The notes: generated by a model not told the origin, from the letters alone. 64,000 nucleotides of DNA from an uncultured bacterium (GCA_905215645.1 CAJMQS010000006.1:1-64000), one strand, 5' to 3'; shown: positions 42,675 to 52,325, counted from the first letter of the stretch. Numbers and translations: made by a program.

Positions 42675-42859
42675 AGTCTGGAGTCTGAAGTCTGGAGCCG
42701 AAGGTAAAATTTGCAAGCAAATTTTTGAATATGTAGAACCTTTGGATGAAATGATTTCTCATATTGATTGCGATTCTGGTTCTACAGAATCAAAAGGATC
42801 CGTCCAGCCAGACGGATCCTGTCCTGAGGCTTCCGACTTCAGACTCCTGACTCCCGACT
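42675..42859. repeat. Type D heptamer inverted-repeat element
   Basis: Left arm (42675-42702): AGTCTGG, AGTCTGA, AGTCTGG, AGCCGAA. Right arm (42832-42859): TCCGACT, TCAGACT, CCTGACT, CCCGACT. The right arm is the imperfect reverse complement of the left, unit by unit. The roughly 130-nt centre has hairpins TTTGC-AA-GCAAA (about 42708-42719), a GTTCTAC / GTAGAAC pair, and GGATCCGTC / GACGGATCC. Confidence 0.88.
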
Positions 42860-42860
42860 A

Positions 42861-42886
42861 GGGGCTGTTGCCTGTGCAACAGCCCC
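42861..42886. terminator. GCTGTTG-type hairpin closing the type D element
   Basis: GGGGCTGTTG (42861-42870) and CAACAGCCCC (42877-42886), a perfect 10-bp stem followed by TTTTC, one base after the right arm. Confidence 0.75.
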
Positions 42887-43018
42887 TTTTCACATTTATG
42901 TCACAAAGCATTCATATTCTCTTCATCCAGAAAGGTATACAATATCAAGTATAAAGTGACTGGCCAGTCCAGTTCTCTTTTGTGTGAAAAAAATTTGAAC
43001 GGGAAGAAGGAATCTTCA

Positions 43019-44074
43019 ATGCAGAAGAAAGCATTTGCGGTTACGCTGGCTGTTCTGGCATCCGTTGCCTCTATGGGGTTTGCGGCTCCTCAGACCAGCT
43101 GGGAACAGGGAGAATGGCAGCTGAACGCCGGGGCATGGGCTCCTAAGGCCAAATTCGACGGGAATGAATCCAGCACCAAATGGAACTTTGACGGTGGCGT
43201 AGGCTATGGCCTGTCCGATAAATGGGCTCTGGAATACAACTACCGCGGCTTGAAGACCAAAGCCGGAGATTTCAAGACCGACGGTGACCAGAACGAAGTG
43301 AACCTGGTCTACAGCCTGGGCAAGAACTGGGCTCTGTTCGGCGGCTGGAACCGGATCAACAATGATTTTGACGGCAGCTATCATGGAGTCCATACCGGTT
43401 CTGCCGACAGCGTGATCAACAACGTAGCCCAATTCGGGGTACGGGCTAAATACGATCTGGCCAAGAACCTGGCTTTCTATGCAGAAGGCGCCCTGGGCAC
43501 CAAGAAGACCAGCCAGTGGGATGCAGGCCTGGCTTACACCTTCGCCGACAACTGGGATCTGAATGCCGGGTACCGGTATGTGGATACCAAGCTGGACGAT
43601 GACAACAACATCAAATACCGTGGCTTCTTGGTAGGCCTGTCCTATCGGTTCGGCGGCCACAAGAAGGCGGCTCCTGTAGTAGAAGAACCGGTGGCACCGA
43701 CGGTAGCTGAACCTGTGGCTCCGGCTCATGTGTACAATGACTACTATCTGGACAGCATCCACTTCGATTCCGACGTGGATACCCCGAAAGCTTCTGAAGC
43801 CGGCAAATTGGCCAACTTCGTAGCCGTAGCCAAGGCTCATCCGGATTCCACCTTCAAACTGGTAGGGAACACCGACTCCGATGCTTCCAATGCCTACAAT
43901 GAAGACCTGTCCAAACGCCGTGTGATCAACGTAGCCAAATACGCCAATGACAACGGTGTAGATGCTTCCCGTATGAAACTGAACTACAAGGGTGAAACCA
44001 ACCCTGCTTCCTCCAACGCCACCGAAGCCGGCAAAGCCGACAACCGCCGTGTGGATATCTGGGAACATAAATAA
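43019..44074 (+). CDS. OmpA family outer-membrane protein
   Basis: 351 residues. Signal peptide MQKKAFAVTLAVLASVASMG with cleavage after about residue 22. Residues about 25-210 form a small beta barrel of alternating strands (GEWQLNAGAWAPKAKFDGN, KWALEYNYRGLKTKAG, GFLVGLSYRFG). A Pro/Val/Ala linker follows (about 215-240). The C-terminal OmpA-like domain carries the peptidoglycan-binding segment LVGNTDSDASNAYNEDLSKRRVINV and ends NRRVDIWEHK. It tethers the outer membrane to the wall, which marks the host as diderm. The ATG at 43019 follows GGGAAGAAGGAA. Codon use is biased toward optimal codons, suggesting high expression. Confidence 0.92.
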   Translation: MQKKAFAVTLAVLASVASMGFAAPQTSWEQGEWQLNAGAWAPKAKFDGNESSTKWNFDGGVGYGLSDKWALEYNYRGLKTKAGDFKTDGDQNEVNLVYSLGKNWALFGGWNRINNDFDGSYHGVHTGSADSVINNVAQFGVRAKYDLAKNLAFYAEGALGTKKTSQWDAGLAYTFADNWDLNAGYRYVDTKLDDDNNIKYRGFLVGLSYRFGGHKKAAPVVEEPVAPTVAEPVAPAHVYNDYYLDSIHFDSDVDTPKASEAGKLANFVAVAKAHPDSTFKLVGNTDSDASNAYNEDLSKRRVINVAKYANDNGVDASRMKLNYKGETNPASSNATEAGKADNRRVDIWEHK

Positions 44075-44079
44075 GAATG

Positions 44080-44121
44080 AAAAAAATCAGCCTGCAGGAT
44101 TTGCCTGTGGGCTGATTTTTT
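44080..44121 (+). terminator. Strong terminator after ompA
   Basis: AAAAAATCAGCC...GCAGG and CCTGTGGGCTGATTTTTT form a long stem with flanking A and T runs, six bases after the stop codon. Confidence 0.88.
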
Positions 44122-44180
44122 CTGTCTGCGGGCAATGGCAGGCGGAGGTCAAATGTTCCGCATCTGCTCCTGAATATCAA

Positions 44181-44320
44181 AGAAGTCAGACCGACCCTAG
44201 AGGGCCTTTCAGATGTCAGACGTCAGCTCGTTTGCGATAAGCAGATTGATTTTGCAGCTATCCCGTACAAAAATCTTAAGTCTGATGTCTCAAGGCCCAT
44301 TAGGGCCGTATCTGACTTCT
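44181..44320. repeat. Type B heptamer inverted-repeat element, copy 4
   Basis: The left arm begins AGAAGTCAGACCGACCC, then GGGCCTTTCAGAT and GTCAGACGTCAGC. The right arm has AAGTCTGATGTCTCAAGGCCC and AGGGCCGTATCTGACTTCT. The centre keeps GCGATAAGCAG, seen as GTGATAAGCAG in copy 3, but is otherwise diverged. It lies between the ompA terminator and the HD gene promoter. Confidence 0.82.
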
Positions 44321-44330
44321 TGTTAGCCCC

Positions 44331-44359
44331 TTTCAATTTGCCTCCCTATCCCCTATAAT
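44331..44359 (+). promoter_or_regulatory. Candidate promoter for the HD gene
   Basis: TTTCAA (44331-44336), a 17-bp spacer, TATAAT (44354-44359), 30 nt before the start codon. Confidence 0.55.
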
Positions 44360-44388
44360 ATCCCTATCAGAAAGGTCGTGATTCTACC

Positions 44389-44907
44389 ATGGAAACTTTG
44401 GAAAAAATTGCCCGGGCAGCCATTGCCTATGATAAGGGGGACCCGAAACGGATCCACCATTTGCTGAAAGTCCATGCTTTTGCCCGGCTCATCGGGCTGA
44501 GGGAAGGGCTGGATCCCCGGACCTTGTTCCGGCTGGAAGCCGCTGCCTATCTCCATGATATCGGCATCCACGAAGGAGAACGCCGGTTTGGCCGGAATGA
44601 CGGGAAAATCCAGGAAGAACTGGGTCCGGATGTGGCCCGTCCCATGCTGGAAGGAGCCGGCATCACCGGGGAGGATGCAGAACGGATCCTCTGGCTCATC
44701 GGCCATCACCACACCTACACCAGCATCGACGGTCTCGACGCCCAGATCCTGGCGGAAGCGGATATGCTGGTGAATCCTTACGAAGACGGTACCAGCCGGC
44801 AGCAGAATGAAGCTCTGTATCAGCGGCTGTACAAGACGGAGGCCGGGAAGCAGCTGTTTGAGGAACTGTATTTAAAGGAATGGAGTCCGGTCAGGCAAGG
44901 ATGCTGA
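44389..44907 (+). CDS. HD domain phosphohydrolase
   Basis: 172 residues forming a single HD domain. Metal ligands fit the family: an early His (HHLLKVHAF, about 23-29), His56-Asp57 in AAYLHDIGIHEG, the His cluster 106-108 in IGHHHTYTSIDG, and Asp125 in LAEADMLVNP. This is the complete H...HD...H...D set, so it is likely active on a phosphoester such as a nucleotide. It resembles small stand-alone HD proteins without a known substrate. The next gene starts 25 nt downstream and probably shares the promoter at 44331. Confidence 0.85.
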   Translation: METLEKIARAAIAYDKGDPKRIHHLLKVHAFARLIGLREGLDPRTLFRLEAAAYLHDIGIHEGERRFGRNDGKIQEELGPDVARPMLEGAGITGEDAERILWLIGHHHTYTSIDGLDAQILAEADMLVNPYEDGTSRQQNEALYQRLYKTEAGKQLFEELYLKEWSPVRQGC

Positions 44908-44932
44908 AAGACTCTCTAAGGAGCAGGAAAAC

Positions 44933-46057
44933 ATGACAGAACAGCAGAAAGACGGGAATCCTTCCTCAGATTTCCGGCAAACAGAACAGTCACAGGCACA
45001 GGCCAGGCGCCGGAAAAAGAAACGGATCGCCTTGGGGGCAGTCCTGGCAGTCCTCATCGGGGCTGTTTCCGGCTGGTATTTCCTGTATTATATCCGGACC
45101 CCCCAATATGCGGTGAAACAGATCCGGGAAGCGGTGAACAAGCACGACATCGTCACCTTCCAGGACCACACGGACCTGACCAAGGTGGTGGAGAAAGGGT
45201 ATGATTCCCTCCTGGCTGCCCAGGGAGAAAACGATGTGGAAGGCGGTTACACGGAAGAGGAGAAGGACGAGATCACCCGTCACCTGGAAGAAGTGATCCA
45301 CAATGGGGTCCTTACCGGAGACTGGTCCGATCCCTACCGGAAGACCCACCCGGACAAGGTGCTGCCGGTGGACTGGGCCGCCCTGAAGGTGAAGGACATC
45401 CAGCCCGGGGCCAGCTATCCCCAGGACGCCCTGGTGAATGTCCAGCTGGACAATCCCAGCGTGGGGACCGATACCTTGGTGCTCCACATGCAGAAAAACG
45501 CAAAAGGGAACTGGCAGCTGGTAGAAATCACCAACTTGAAAGGATATTACGGGAAAATCCTCCAGAAAGGTGCCCAGACCAAACAGAAGAAACAGGCGGC
45601 AGGGGTGGCCAATGCCGTGCTCCAGGCGGCCCAAGGACTGGAAGAGACACCTTTGGCTCCGGTGTATGAGGTAATCCGGGATAAGGTCCAGGAAGCTGCC
45701 GGCAGCGATGAGGGTACAGGCAGCAGTGGGATCCAGGGCGGTACCCGGCAGAAAAAGACGGGCGGCCAGGGAGCGGTGCTGCCTCCTGCTGTCCAGGTGC
45801 CCGGTGCTGCCAGCCCGCAGACCCTGGAACAGCAGCGTCAGGCTCTCCAGAAAGTGCTGAACAGCCCCATCGTGGGCAAATTGGTGGAAAAATTGGTGGA
45901 CCACCAGGACGAGATCCTGGCCAAACTGGACCAATTGGCCCAGGCTGCCCAGAACGGCCAAGGGGATGCAGCCATCCAGCAGGAAATCAGCAAATACCAG
46001 GGCCAGCTGGAGACCATCGGAAAGCTGCTGAACCTGGCGGCGAGATATCTGCAATAA
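44933..46057 (+). CDS. Membrane-anchored DUF2939-like protein
   Basis: 374 residues. A hydrophilic cytoplasmic start with RRRKKKR is followed by one membrane helix (ALGAVLAVLIGAVSGWYFLYY, about 32-52). The segment just after it, TPQYAVKQIREAVNKHDIVTFQDHTDL, matches the typical opening of DUF2939-type proteins. The C-terminal third (about 290-374) is Gln/Leu-rich and likely coiled-coil. A glycine/proline linker lies around 235-280. The protein should project into the periplasm. Its function is unknown. Confidence 0.7.
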   Translation: MTEQQKDGNPSSDFRQTEQSQAQARRRKKKRIALGAVLAVLIGAVSGWYFLYYIRTPQYAVKQIREAVNKHDIVTFQDHTDLTKVVEKGYDSLLAAQGENDVEGGYTEEEKDEITRHLEEVIHNGVLTGDWSDPYRKTHPDKVLPVDWAALKVKDIQPGASYPQDALVNVQLDNPSVGTDTLVLHMQKNAKGNWQLVEITNLKGYYGKILQKGAQTKQKKQAAGVANAVLQAAQGLEETPLAPVYEVIRDKVQEAAGSDEGTGSSGIQGGTRQKKTGGQGAVLPPAVQVPGAASPQTLEQQRQALQKVLNSPIVGKLVEKLVDHQDEILAKLDQLAQAAQNGQGDAAIQQEISKYQGQLETIGKLLNLAARYLQ

Positions 46058-46060
46058 AAA

Positions 46061-46103
46061 GGGGCTGTTGCACGTGTGAAAACCACACACGTGCAACAAC
46101 CCC
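46061..46103 (+). terminator. GTTGCACGTG hairpin terminator
   Basis: GGGGCTGTTGCACGTGTG (46061-46078) and CACACGTGCAACAACCCC (46086-46103), 18-bp stem with one mismatch, starting four bases after the stop codon. Nearly identical to 11411-11457. Confidence 0.8.
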
Positions 46104-46106
46104 TTC

Positions 46107-46262
46107 GTCATACGTCAGTCGTCATACGTCATACGCTTTTGGAAATCAATTTTTCCAAATTGATTTTGAAATTTTAAAACCCGCTATAACGTTCAACTGA
46201 TTTTCTTAAATTCGAAGCCAGTAGAGCTGGCTTCCATCGACGTATGACCTATGACGTATGAC
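46107..46262. repeat. Type A heptamer inverted-repeat element, second complete copy
   Basis: Left arm (46107-46134): GTCATAC, GTCAGTC, GTCATAC, GTCATAC. Right arm (46242-46262): GTATGAC, CTATGAC, GTATGAC. The module ATCAATTT-N4-AAATTGAT is at 46145-46164 beside the left arm; GCTGGCTTCCATCG is at 46226-46239 beside the right arm. A GAAGCCAG...CTGGCTTC hairpin occupies about 46214-46234. It is flanked by hairpins at 46061-46103 and 46263-46287 and lies between convergent genes. Confidence 0.9.
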
Positions 46263-46287
46263 GGGCTGTTGCTCATGCAACAGTCCC
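46263..46287 (-). terminator. Hairpin terminator for hydF
   Basis: GGGCTGTTGC, TCATG loop region, GCAACAGTCCC; located five bases beyond the hydF stop codon on the minus strand. Confidence 0.6.
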
Positions 46288-46291
46288 TTTC

Positions 46292-47512
46292 TCACCCTTT
46301 CACCTTTTTCAGCAGCTCCGGGAACGGGGCCAGGACACGGGGCAGGATACCGTTCATGCAGGCGATGGCGATGCCGTAGTTGGTCATGGGCACCTGCTGG
46401 TTTTCCGCGGCGCTTTGGCGGTACGCCACTTCCTGGGCGTTGAGCATGCAGGCCCCGCAGTGGACGATCAGCCTGAAGGGAGACAGGTCATCGGGGAAGC
46501 CTTTGCCGCTGCTGTAATGGAATTCTGGTTCCGCTCCCGAGTAGTTCCGGATCCAGTTGGGCAGTTTCACGGTACCGATGTCGTTGCACTGCCGGTGGTG
46601 GGTACATCCTTCGGAAATCAGCACAGGATCCCCATCCTTCAGCTTTTTCAGCTGGAGGGCTCCATCGATGAAGGAAGAAAGCTGGCCTTTATATCGGGCG
46701 AAGAGGATGGAGAAACTGGTGAGCCGGATTTCTGGGGGGACCATCTGGTCCACGATATGGAAGGCCTGGCTGTCGGTGACCACCAGGCTGATCTTTTTGC
46801 CCAAGAGATCGATCGCTCCAGGCAGTTCCTGGGGCTGGACCACCACCGCACTGCAGTGGCCGTCCAAAAGTTCCCGGATGGCCTGCTGCTGGGGCAGGAT
46901 CAGCCGGCCCTTGGGGGCAGATTCATCGCAGGGGACCACCAGTACCACCAGGGCATGGGGTTCCAACAGGTCCAGGAGCAGGGGCTTCTTCTTTTCTTCC
47001 TTACCCAAAGCTTGGGAAATCCGTTCCTTCAGTTCCCAGATCCGGGTGCCGGCACTGGCACTGACTAGCATGCTGTGGTCCTTCAGCTCTTCTGGAAGGG
47101 TAAAGGCAGAGACCAGGTCGCATTTGTTGAACACCACCAGATAGGGGATCTTCCGGGCCTGGATCTCCTGGAGCAGTTTCCGGTCAAAAGCATTCAGTCC
47201 GCTGACGGCATCCACCACCAGGAGAGCGATATCCGTGCTCCGGAGCACCAGACGGGCTTTTTCGATCCGGGACTGACCCAGATCGCTGTCGTCATCCATC
47301 CCAGGGGTATCTGTCAGCAGGACGGGACCCAGGGGCAGGATCTCCATGGCTTTGGAGACCGGATCGGTGGTGGTCCCTTTGAAATCCGAGACGATGGCCA
47401 GGTCCTGGCCGGTGATGGCGTTGATCAGGGATGATTTCCCTGCGTTCCGGCAGCCGAACAGACCGATGTGGATCCGTTCGCTAGAAGGGGTGGCATTGAG
47501 AGAAGCAGGCAT
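46292..47512 (-). CDS. hydF: [FeFe]-hydrogenase maturation GTPase HydF
   Basis: 406 residues. N-terminal GTPase: G1 GCRNAGKS at 20-27, TTTDP (G2), DTPGMDDD (G3), FNKCD (G4). A linking dimerisation region follows. The C-terminal cluster domain has CTHHRQC (near residue 300) and HCGACML (near 355), supplying the Cys/His ligands of the HydF 4Fe-4S cluster. HydF is the scaffold on which HydE and HydG assemble the H-cluster before transfer to the hydrogenase. No hydE, hydG or hydA is in the window, so they must lie elsewhere. It is monocistronic here, on the minus strand. Confidence 0.93.
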   Translation of the reverse strand: MPASLNATPSSERIHIGLFGCRNAGKSSLINAITGQDLAIVSDFKGTTTDPVSKAMEILPLGPVLLTDTPGMDDDSDLGQSRIEKARLVLRSTDIALLVVDAVSGLNAFDRKLLQEIQARKIPYLVVFNKCDLVSAFTLPEELKDHSMLVSASAGTRIWELKERISQALGKEEKKKPLLLDLLEPHALVVLVVPCDESAPKGRLILPQQQAIRELLDGHCSAVVVQPQELPGAIDLLGKKISLVVTDSQAFHIVDQMVPPEIRLTSFSILFARYKGQLSSFIDGALQLKKLKDGDPVLISEGCTHHRQCNDIGTVKLPNWIRNYSGAEPEFHYSSGKGFPDDLSPFRLIVHCGACMLNAQEVAYRQSAAENQQVPMTNYGIAIACMNGILPRVLAPFPELLKKVKG

Positions 47513-47629
47513 GGAAAGTTCCTCCTTTGGAAAGCAAAAAATAAATACCGAACAATCGGCAGAATGTGTTTGGAAATTGTTTCAATTTATCATACAATAA
47601 TCTTTCGTCCGGTGCAAGTCTTTGCCCCC

Positions 47630-47659
47630 TTGATTTTTCAGACAGTTTCCATGTATACT
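47630..47659 (+). promoter_or_regulatory. Candidate promoter for dprA-topA-trmFO
   Basis: TTGATT (47630-47635), an 18-bp spacer, TATACT (47654-47659). The dprA leader would be about 135 nt. I see no riboswitch in it. Confidence 0.5.
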
Positions 47660-47800
47660 TATTAGCGTTTGTAGGCGGACTTTTTTTCTTCATTAATTTC
47701 TTTCCGGTCCGTCTGGAAATCTTTGTCTTTCATGGCATCTTCTTTTTTATCAGATATCATTTTCATCAGCATGGACTGCAGCAAGGGATGTGAAAGAGAC

Positions 47801-48907
47801 ATGGAACAGATCTATTGTGCCGCATTGACATCGCTCCTCAATTATGACGCCCCTCTCTGGGTGCCCCGGTTCCGGGAGACTTTCGGTTCTTGCCGGGCTG
47901 CTTGGGAAGCTGGGCGGAAGGATCTGGCCGGCGCCGGCCTCCTTTCCCGGGAACTTTCCCAAGTTTGGGATTCTGCCCGCAAGGAAGCCCTGCCGGAGCG
48001 GATCTATGACTACTGCCAAAAGCATCAGGTACGCCTTTTGGGCCGCTGGAGCCCGGGCTATCCTCCTCTTCTGGCACAGCTTTCCGCGCCCCCTCCGGTG
48101 CTCTACTGCAAAGGGGAGCTGCCGAAAGAGGAAAGCGCCCTGGCCATCGTAGGGTCCCGGAAAGCCACGGATTACGGACTGGGAGCGGCCGGGCAGTTTG
48201 CCCGGGCGGCAGCGGCAGAAGGGGTGCCTGTAATCAGTGGCGGCGCCTACGGCATCGATGCGGCGGCCCATCGGGCGGTCCTGGATGCAGGGGGCAAGAC
48301 GGTGGCCGTCCTGGGAGGCGGCCTGGAAGAACTGTATCCCCGCCGACACCTGCGGCTTTTCGACCGGATCTGCCAAGAGGGGGCCTTGGTGACGGAATAT
48401 GATCCCTGGACACCGCCTCTGCCCCAGAACTTCCCTCTCCGGAACCGAATCATCGTGGGCCTTTCCAAGGCTGTCCTGGTGGTGGAAGCGGCCATCCGCA
48501 GCGGAGCCATGAGTACGGCCCATGCGGCCGTCGATGAGAACCGGGAGCTGTTTGCCGTCCCCGGTCCCATTTCTTCCGAGACCAGCCAGGGGACCCATCG
48601 GCTGCTGAAGCAGGGAGCCAGGCTGGCCGATGACCCGGAAGAAATCCTGGAGTTCCTGCTGGGCCCCCGGGCAGAGCGGACCCCTCCCCAAGCGGCAGAG
48701 ACCGATCTGTTCCGGGACCTGTCCCCGTCCGAACAGAAAAAAGCCAGGGCCCTGTGCACCTGGCTCCAGAAACACCAGGGCGCATCCCTGGAAGAAATTG
48801 CCGACCATTTCCCCTGGCCGCTGCCCGTCCTCAGTACCCTCCTCCTGGAGCTGGAACTGGGAGGAAGGGTCCAGCGGAACAGCCGGAATCGCTATAATGC
48901 AGTATAG
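47801..48907 (+). CDS. dprA: DNA-processing protein DprA/Smf
   Basis: 368 residues. The Rossmann-like DprA core (about 85-290) shows ALAIVGSRKATDYG, VISGGAYGIDAAAHRAVLDAGGKTVAVLGGGL and FPLRNRIIVGLSKAVLVVEA. A C-terminal winged-helix-like DML1 region (about 305-368) includes ASLEEIADHFPWPLPVLSTLLLELELGGRVQR. DprA loads RecA on incoming single-stranded DNA during transformation. The ATG at 47801 is preferred; an in-frame ATG at 47771 would add a cysteine-rich tail unlike the family. topA follows by 12 nt. Confidence 0.93.
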   Translation: MEQIYCAALTSLLNYDAPLWVPRFRETFGSCRAAWEAGRKDLAGAGLLSRELSQVWDSARKEALPERIYDYCQKHQVRLLGRWSPGYPPLLAQLSAPPPVLYCKGELPKEESALAIVGSRKATDYGLGAAGQFARAAAAEGVPVISGGAYGIDAAAHRAVLDAGGKTVAVLGGGLEELYPRRHLRLFDRICQEGALVTEYDPWTPPLPQNFPLRNRIIVGLSKAVLVVEAAIRSGAMSTAHAAVDENRELFAVPGPISSETSQGTHRLLKQGARLADDPEEILEFLLGPRAERTPPQAAETDLFRDLSPSEQKKARALCTWLQKHQGASLEEIADHFPWPLPVLSTLLLELELGGRVQRNSRNRYNAV

Positions 48908-48919
48908 GAGGAGAAAATC

Positions 48920-50995
48920 GTGACAAACAAACTGGTCATTGTGGAATCCCCTACGAAAGCCAAGACCATTGAAAAGTTCCTGGGTAAAACCTTTACAGTC
49001 CGCGCCTCCATGGGGCATCTGCGGGACCTGCCCAAGAGCCAGTTCGGTGTCGACGTAGAGCATGATTTCACTCCCAAATACATCAACATCCGGGGCAAGG
49101 GCCCTTTGATCAAGGAACTGAAGACCCTGGCCAAGAAAGCCGACAAGATCTATCTGGCAACGGACCCGGACCGGGAGGGGGAGGCTATCGCCTGGCACCT
49201 GAGCTATATCCTGGGAGTGGACCCAGCGGCACCTTGCCGGATCTCTTTCCATGAAATCACCCAGACGGCCATCAAGGGGGCTCTGAAAGAACCCCAAGCC
49301 ATCGATATGGACAAGGTGGATGCTCAGCAGGCCCGCCGGATCCTGGACCGGATCGTAGGGTATCAGCTGAGCCCCCTGCTCTGGCGGAAGGTCCGGAAAG
49401 GCCTCAGCGCCGGCCGTGTCCAGAGTGTGGCGGTGAAGATCATCTGTGACCGGCAGAAAGCCATCGATGATTTCGAACCGGAAGAATACTGGACGGTTTC
49501 CGTAGTCCTGGCTCCTGGGAAGACCCCCAAGATCACGGCGGATGTGACCAAGAAAGACGGAAAGAAACTGGAGATCCATAACCAGGCCGAAGCCCAGCAG
49601 GTCACAGAAGATCTGAAAAAGGCCCATTACCAGGTTACGGACTGCTCCGTACGGGACCGGCTGCGGAAGCCGGCGCCTCCCTTCACCACCAGCAGCCTCC
49701 AGCAGGAAGCCAACAAGCGGCTGAATTTCTCCACTAAGAAAGTCATGATGCTGGCCCAGCAGCTGTATGAAGGGGTCACTCTGGGCCGGAAGGGCTCCAT
49801 CGGCCTCATCACCTACATGCGTACGGACTCGGTCCATCTGGCAGATGCCGCCGTGGCGGAGATCCGGGGTTATGTCGGAGAAAATTACGGGGATGCCTAC
49901 CTGCCCAAGAAGCCCAATGTATACAGCAGCCGGAAAAACGCCCAGGAAGCCCATGAAGCCATCCGTCCCACCAGTGTGGAACGGACCCCGGAAGAGATGA
50001 GCAAATATCTGGACCGGGATCAGCTGCGGCTCTATACCCTGATCTGGAAGCGGACCGTGGCCAGCCAGATGGCCAGCAGCGTCAGTACCCTGACCACCCT
50101 CACCATCAGCGGGGACAAGTACGAACTGAAAGCCACCGGTTCTGTGGTGAAGTTCGACGGATTCCTGAAACTGGCGGACCGGAAAGATGAAGAAAAGGAC
50201 AAGAAAGTCCCGGCCCTGGAGAAGGGGACGGCCCTGGATCTGATCCGGCTCAACGAAGCGGCGCAGCATTTCACTGAACCCCCGGCCAACTTCACAGAAG
50301 CTACTTTGGTCAAAGAACTGGAAGAAAAAGGCATCGGCCGGCCCAGCACCTATTCTCCCATCATCCAGACCATCCTGGCCAGAGGGTATGTGGCCAAGGA
50401 AGGGAAGAAGCTCCTGCCTACAGAGCTGGGGAAACTGACCATCGACATGCTGACCCAGTATTTCTCTCCTTTCATCGATGTGCCTTTCAGTGCCCATATG
50501 GAAAGTGAACTGGATGCCATCAGTGAACACAAGACTGACAAGGAAACGGTGCTCCGGGAGTTCTACGGGCCTTTCGAGAAGGCCTTGAAGGTGGCGGATG
50601 AAAACATCCCCGTGGTGGAACAGCCGGTGATCGTCAGCGACGTGAAATGCGAGAAATGCGGCCGTTTCATGGTGGTGAAGGAAGGGCGCCACGGCAAATT
50701 CCTGGCCTGTCCCGGGTTCCCGGAATGCCGGAACACCAAACCCATCCTGGTGAAAGTGGGGGTGAAATGCCCCCAGTGCGGCGGAGATCTGATCGAACGG
50801 CACAGCAAGACGGGTCGCCTGTTCTACGGTTGTTCCAATTATCCCACCTGCCGGTTCACGTCCTGGGACAAGCCCACCAATGAAACCTGCCCCCAGTGCG
50901 GCAGCATGATGGTGGAACACCGGGAGCGGAACGGGAAGACCGTGCTCCACTGCAGTAACGAGAAATGTCCCAATGCTTCTTTGAAGAAAAAATAG
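48920..50995 (+). CDS. topA: DNA topoisomerase I
   Basis: 691 residues, type IA. Toprim domain: [18 protein letters not shown] and the acidic triad in [15 protein letters not shown]. Active-site Tyr299 lies in [12 protein letters not shown]. Three C-terminal zinc ribbons follow: [10 protein letters not shown]...[15 protein letters not shown]...CSNYPTC and CPQCGSMM...CSNEKC. It relaxes negative supercoils. The start is GTG at 48920 with AGGAGG 8 nt upstream. It sits in the conserved Firmicute order dprA-topA-trmFO. Confidence 0.96.
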   Translation: MTNKLVIVESPTKAKTIEKFLGKTFTVRASMGHLRDLPKSQFGVDVEHDFTPKYINIRGKGPLIKELKTLAKKADKIYLATDPDREGEAIAWHLSYILGVDPAAPCRISFHEITQTAIKGALKEPQAIDMDKVDAQQARRILDRIVGYQLSPLLWRKVRKGLSAGRVQSVAVKIICDRQKAIDDFEPEEYWTVSVVLAPGKTPKITADVTKKDGKKLEIHNQAEAQQVTEDLKKAHYQVTDCSVRDRLRKPAPPFTTSSLQQEANKRLNFSTKKVMMLAQQLYEGVTLGRKGSIGLITYMRTDSVHLADAAVAEIRGYVGENYGDAYLPKKPNVYSSRKNAQEAHEAIRPTSVERTPEEMSKYLDRDQLRLYTLIWKRTVASQMASSVSTLTTLTISGDKYELKATGSVVKFDGFLKLADRKDEEKDKKVPALEKGTALDLIRLNEAAQHFTEPPANFTEATLVKELEEKGIGRPSTYSPIIQTILARGYVAKEGKKLLPTELGKLTIDMLTQYFSPFIDVPFSAHMESELDAISEHKTDKETVLREFYGPFEKALKVADENIPVVEQPVIVSDVKCEKCGRFMVVKEGRHGKFLACPGFPECRNTKPILVKVGVKCPQCGGDLIERHSKTGRLFYGCSNYPTCRFTSWDKPTNETCPQCGSMMVEHRERNGKTVLHCSNEKCPNASLKKK

Positions 50996-51008
50996 AAAGG
51001 AAATTTCC

Positions 51009-52325
51009 ATGGCTATCCATATCATCGGGGCGGGGCTGGCCGGCTGTGAGGCAGCCTGGCAGCTGACCCGGCGGGGGATCCCGGTGATCCTCCACGAGAT
51101 GCGCCCGGGGAAAAGCGACCCGGCCCATCACACCCCCTACTACAGCGAACTGGTCTGCAGCAATTCCCTGCGGGCCAACAATATCGAAAATGCCGTCGGT
51201 CTCCTGAAAGAAGAGATGCGCCGGCTGGATTCCCTCATCATCGCGGCTGCCGATGCCCATCAGGTGCCGGCGGGAGGCGCCCTGGCCGTGGACCGGGAAG
51301 GGTTCGCCCAGGCAGTGACCCGGGCCATCCGGGAAAATCCCCTGATCACCGTGGTGGAAGAGGAAGTCACCGACTACAGCCGGTTCAAGCCGGAAGACTA
51401 TGTAATCACCGCCTCCGGTCCCCTGACCAGCGGCGCCTTGGCAGAAGCCATCCAGCAGCTGGTCCAGAAGGATTACTTCCATTTCTTCGATGCGGCCGCT
51501 CCCATCGTCACCCTGGAATCCCTGGACCAGGAGAAGGTATACAAGGCATCCCGGTATGACAAAGGGGAAGCTGCCTATTACAACTGCCCCTTCACCCGGG
51601 AAGAGTACCTCCGGTTCTGGAAGGAGCTCTGCCAGGCAGAAACCGCACCGGTGAAAGATTTCGAACACAATGTGTTTGAAGCCTGTATGCCCATCGAGGA
51701 AATGGCCCTGCGGGGAGAGGACACCATGCGGTTCGGCCCCCTGAAGCCGGTGGGGCTGCCGGATCCCCGGACCGGGGAGGACCCCTATGCAGTGGTCCAG
51801 CTGCGCCAAGACAACGGCGCCGGGACCTTATATAACATTGTGGGGTTCCAGACCCATCTGAAATGGCCGGAACAGAAACGGGTGTTCCGGATGATCCCCG
51901 GATTGGAAAATGCGGAGTTCGTCCGCTATGGGGTGATGCATAAAAATTCGTATCTGAACAGCCCCCTGCTGCTGGCTCCGGACTATTCCCTCCGGGAACG
52001 TCCCCATTTTTATTTCGCCGGACAGATGACCGGGGTGGAGGGGTATGTGGAAAGCGCCGCTTCCGGGCTGGCCGCCGGCATCTATGCGGCCCGGGCCATG
52101 GCTGGGAAACCGCGGGTGCTCTTCCCACGGGAAACCGCCATAGGGGCCCTGAGCTGCTACATCAGCAATCCGGAAGTGAAGCATTTCCAGCCCATGAACA
52201 TCAATTTCGGACTGATCGCACCTTGGGACGGACCTAGGATCCGGGGCAAAAAAGAAAAAAATGCGGCCATTGCAGCCAGAAGTCTAAACTTTCTTGAAAG
52301 TATAAAAAATGACTTGCATGATTAG
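51009..52325 (+). CDS. trmFO: Methylenetetrahydrofolate-tRNA (uracil-54-C5)-methyltransferase TrmFO
   Basis: 438 residues. FAD-binding [23 protein letters not shown] at the start, then [75 protein letters not shown] and INFGLI near the end, all diagnostic for TrmFO (formerly Gid). It makes ribothymidine at tRNA position 54 using methylenetetrahydrofolate and FADH2. It starts 13 nt after topA. Confidence 0.95.
   Translation: MAIHIIGAGLAGCEAAWQLTRRGIPVILHEMRPGKSDPAHHTPYYSELVCSNSLRANNIENAVGLLKEEMRRLDSLIIAAADAHQVPAGGALAVDREGFAQAVTRAIRENPLITVVEEEVTDYSRFKPEDYVITASGPLTSGALAEAIQQLVQKDYFHFFDAAAPIVTLESLDQEKVYKASRYDKGEAAYYNCPFTREEYLRFWKELCQAETAPVKDFEHNVFEACMPIEEMALRGEDTMRFGPLKPVGLPDPRTGEDPYAVVQLRQDNGAGTLYNIVGFQTHLKWPEQKRVFRMIPGLENAEFVRYGVMHKNSYLNSPLLLAPDYSLRERPHFYFAGQMTGVEGYVESAASGLAAGIYAARAMAGKPRVLFPRETAIGALSCYISNPEVKHFQPMNINFGLIAPWDGPRIRGKKEKNAAIAARSLNFLESIKNDLHD

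Larger units (their letters stand above)
42616..43018. other. Repeat-filled intergenic region upstream of ompA
   Basis: About 400 nt with no gene. It contains a hairpin (42618-42648), a second hairpin GAGCCGC-ATA-GCGGCTC (42656-42672), the complete type D element (42675-42859), a hairpin (42861-42886), and then about 130 nt leading to ompA with a possible -10 TATACA at 42936. Confidence 0.75.

Noticed and set aside
46107..46262. Insertion sequence remnant
   Set aside because: The element has no coding frame and no transposase fragment, and no target duplication is evident, so it is listed as a repeat only.
47750..51025. Very long open frame on the minus strand (about 1090 codons) across dprA and topA
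   Set aside because: It is antisense to two well-identified genes, is His/Pro/Gln-rich without any recognisable domain, and results from the scarcity of stop codons in GC-rich antisense frames. The same applies to the long minus frames at 53345-56083, 58867-61551 and 30607-33397.
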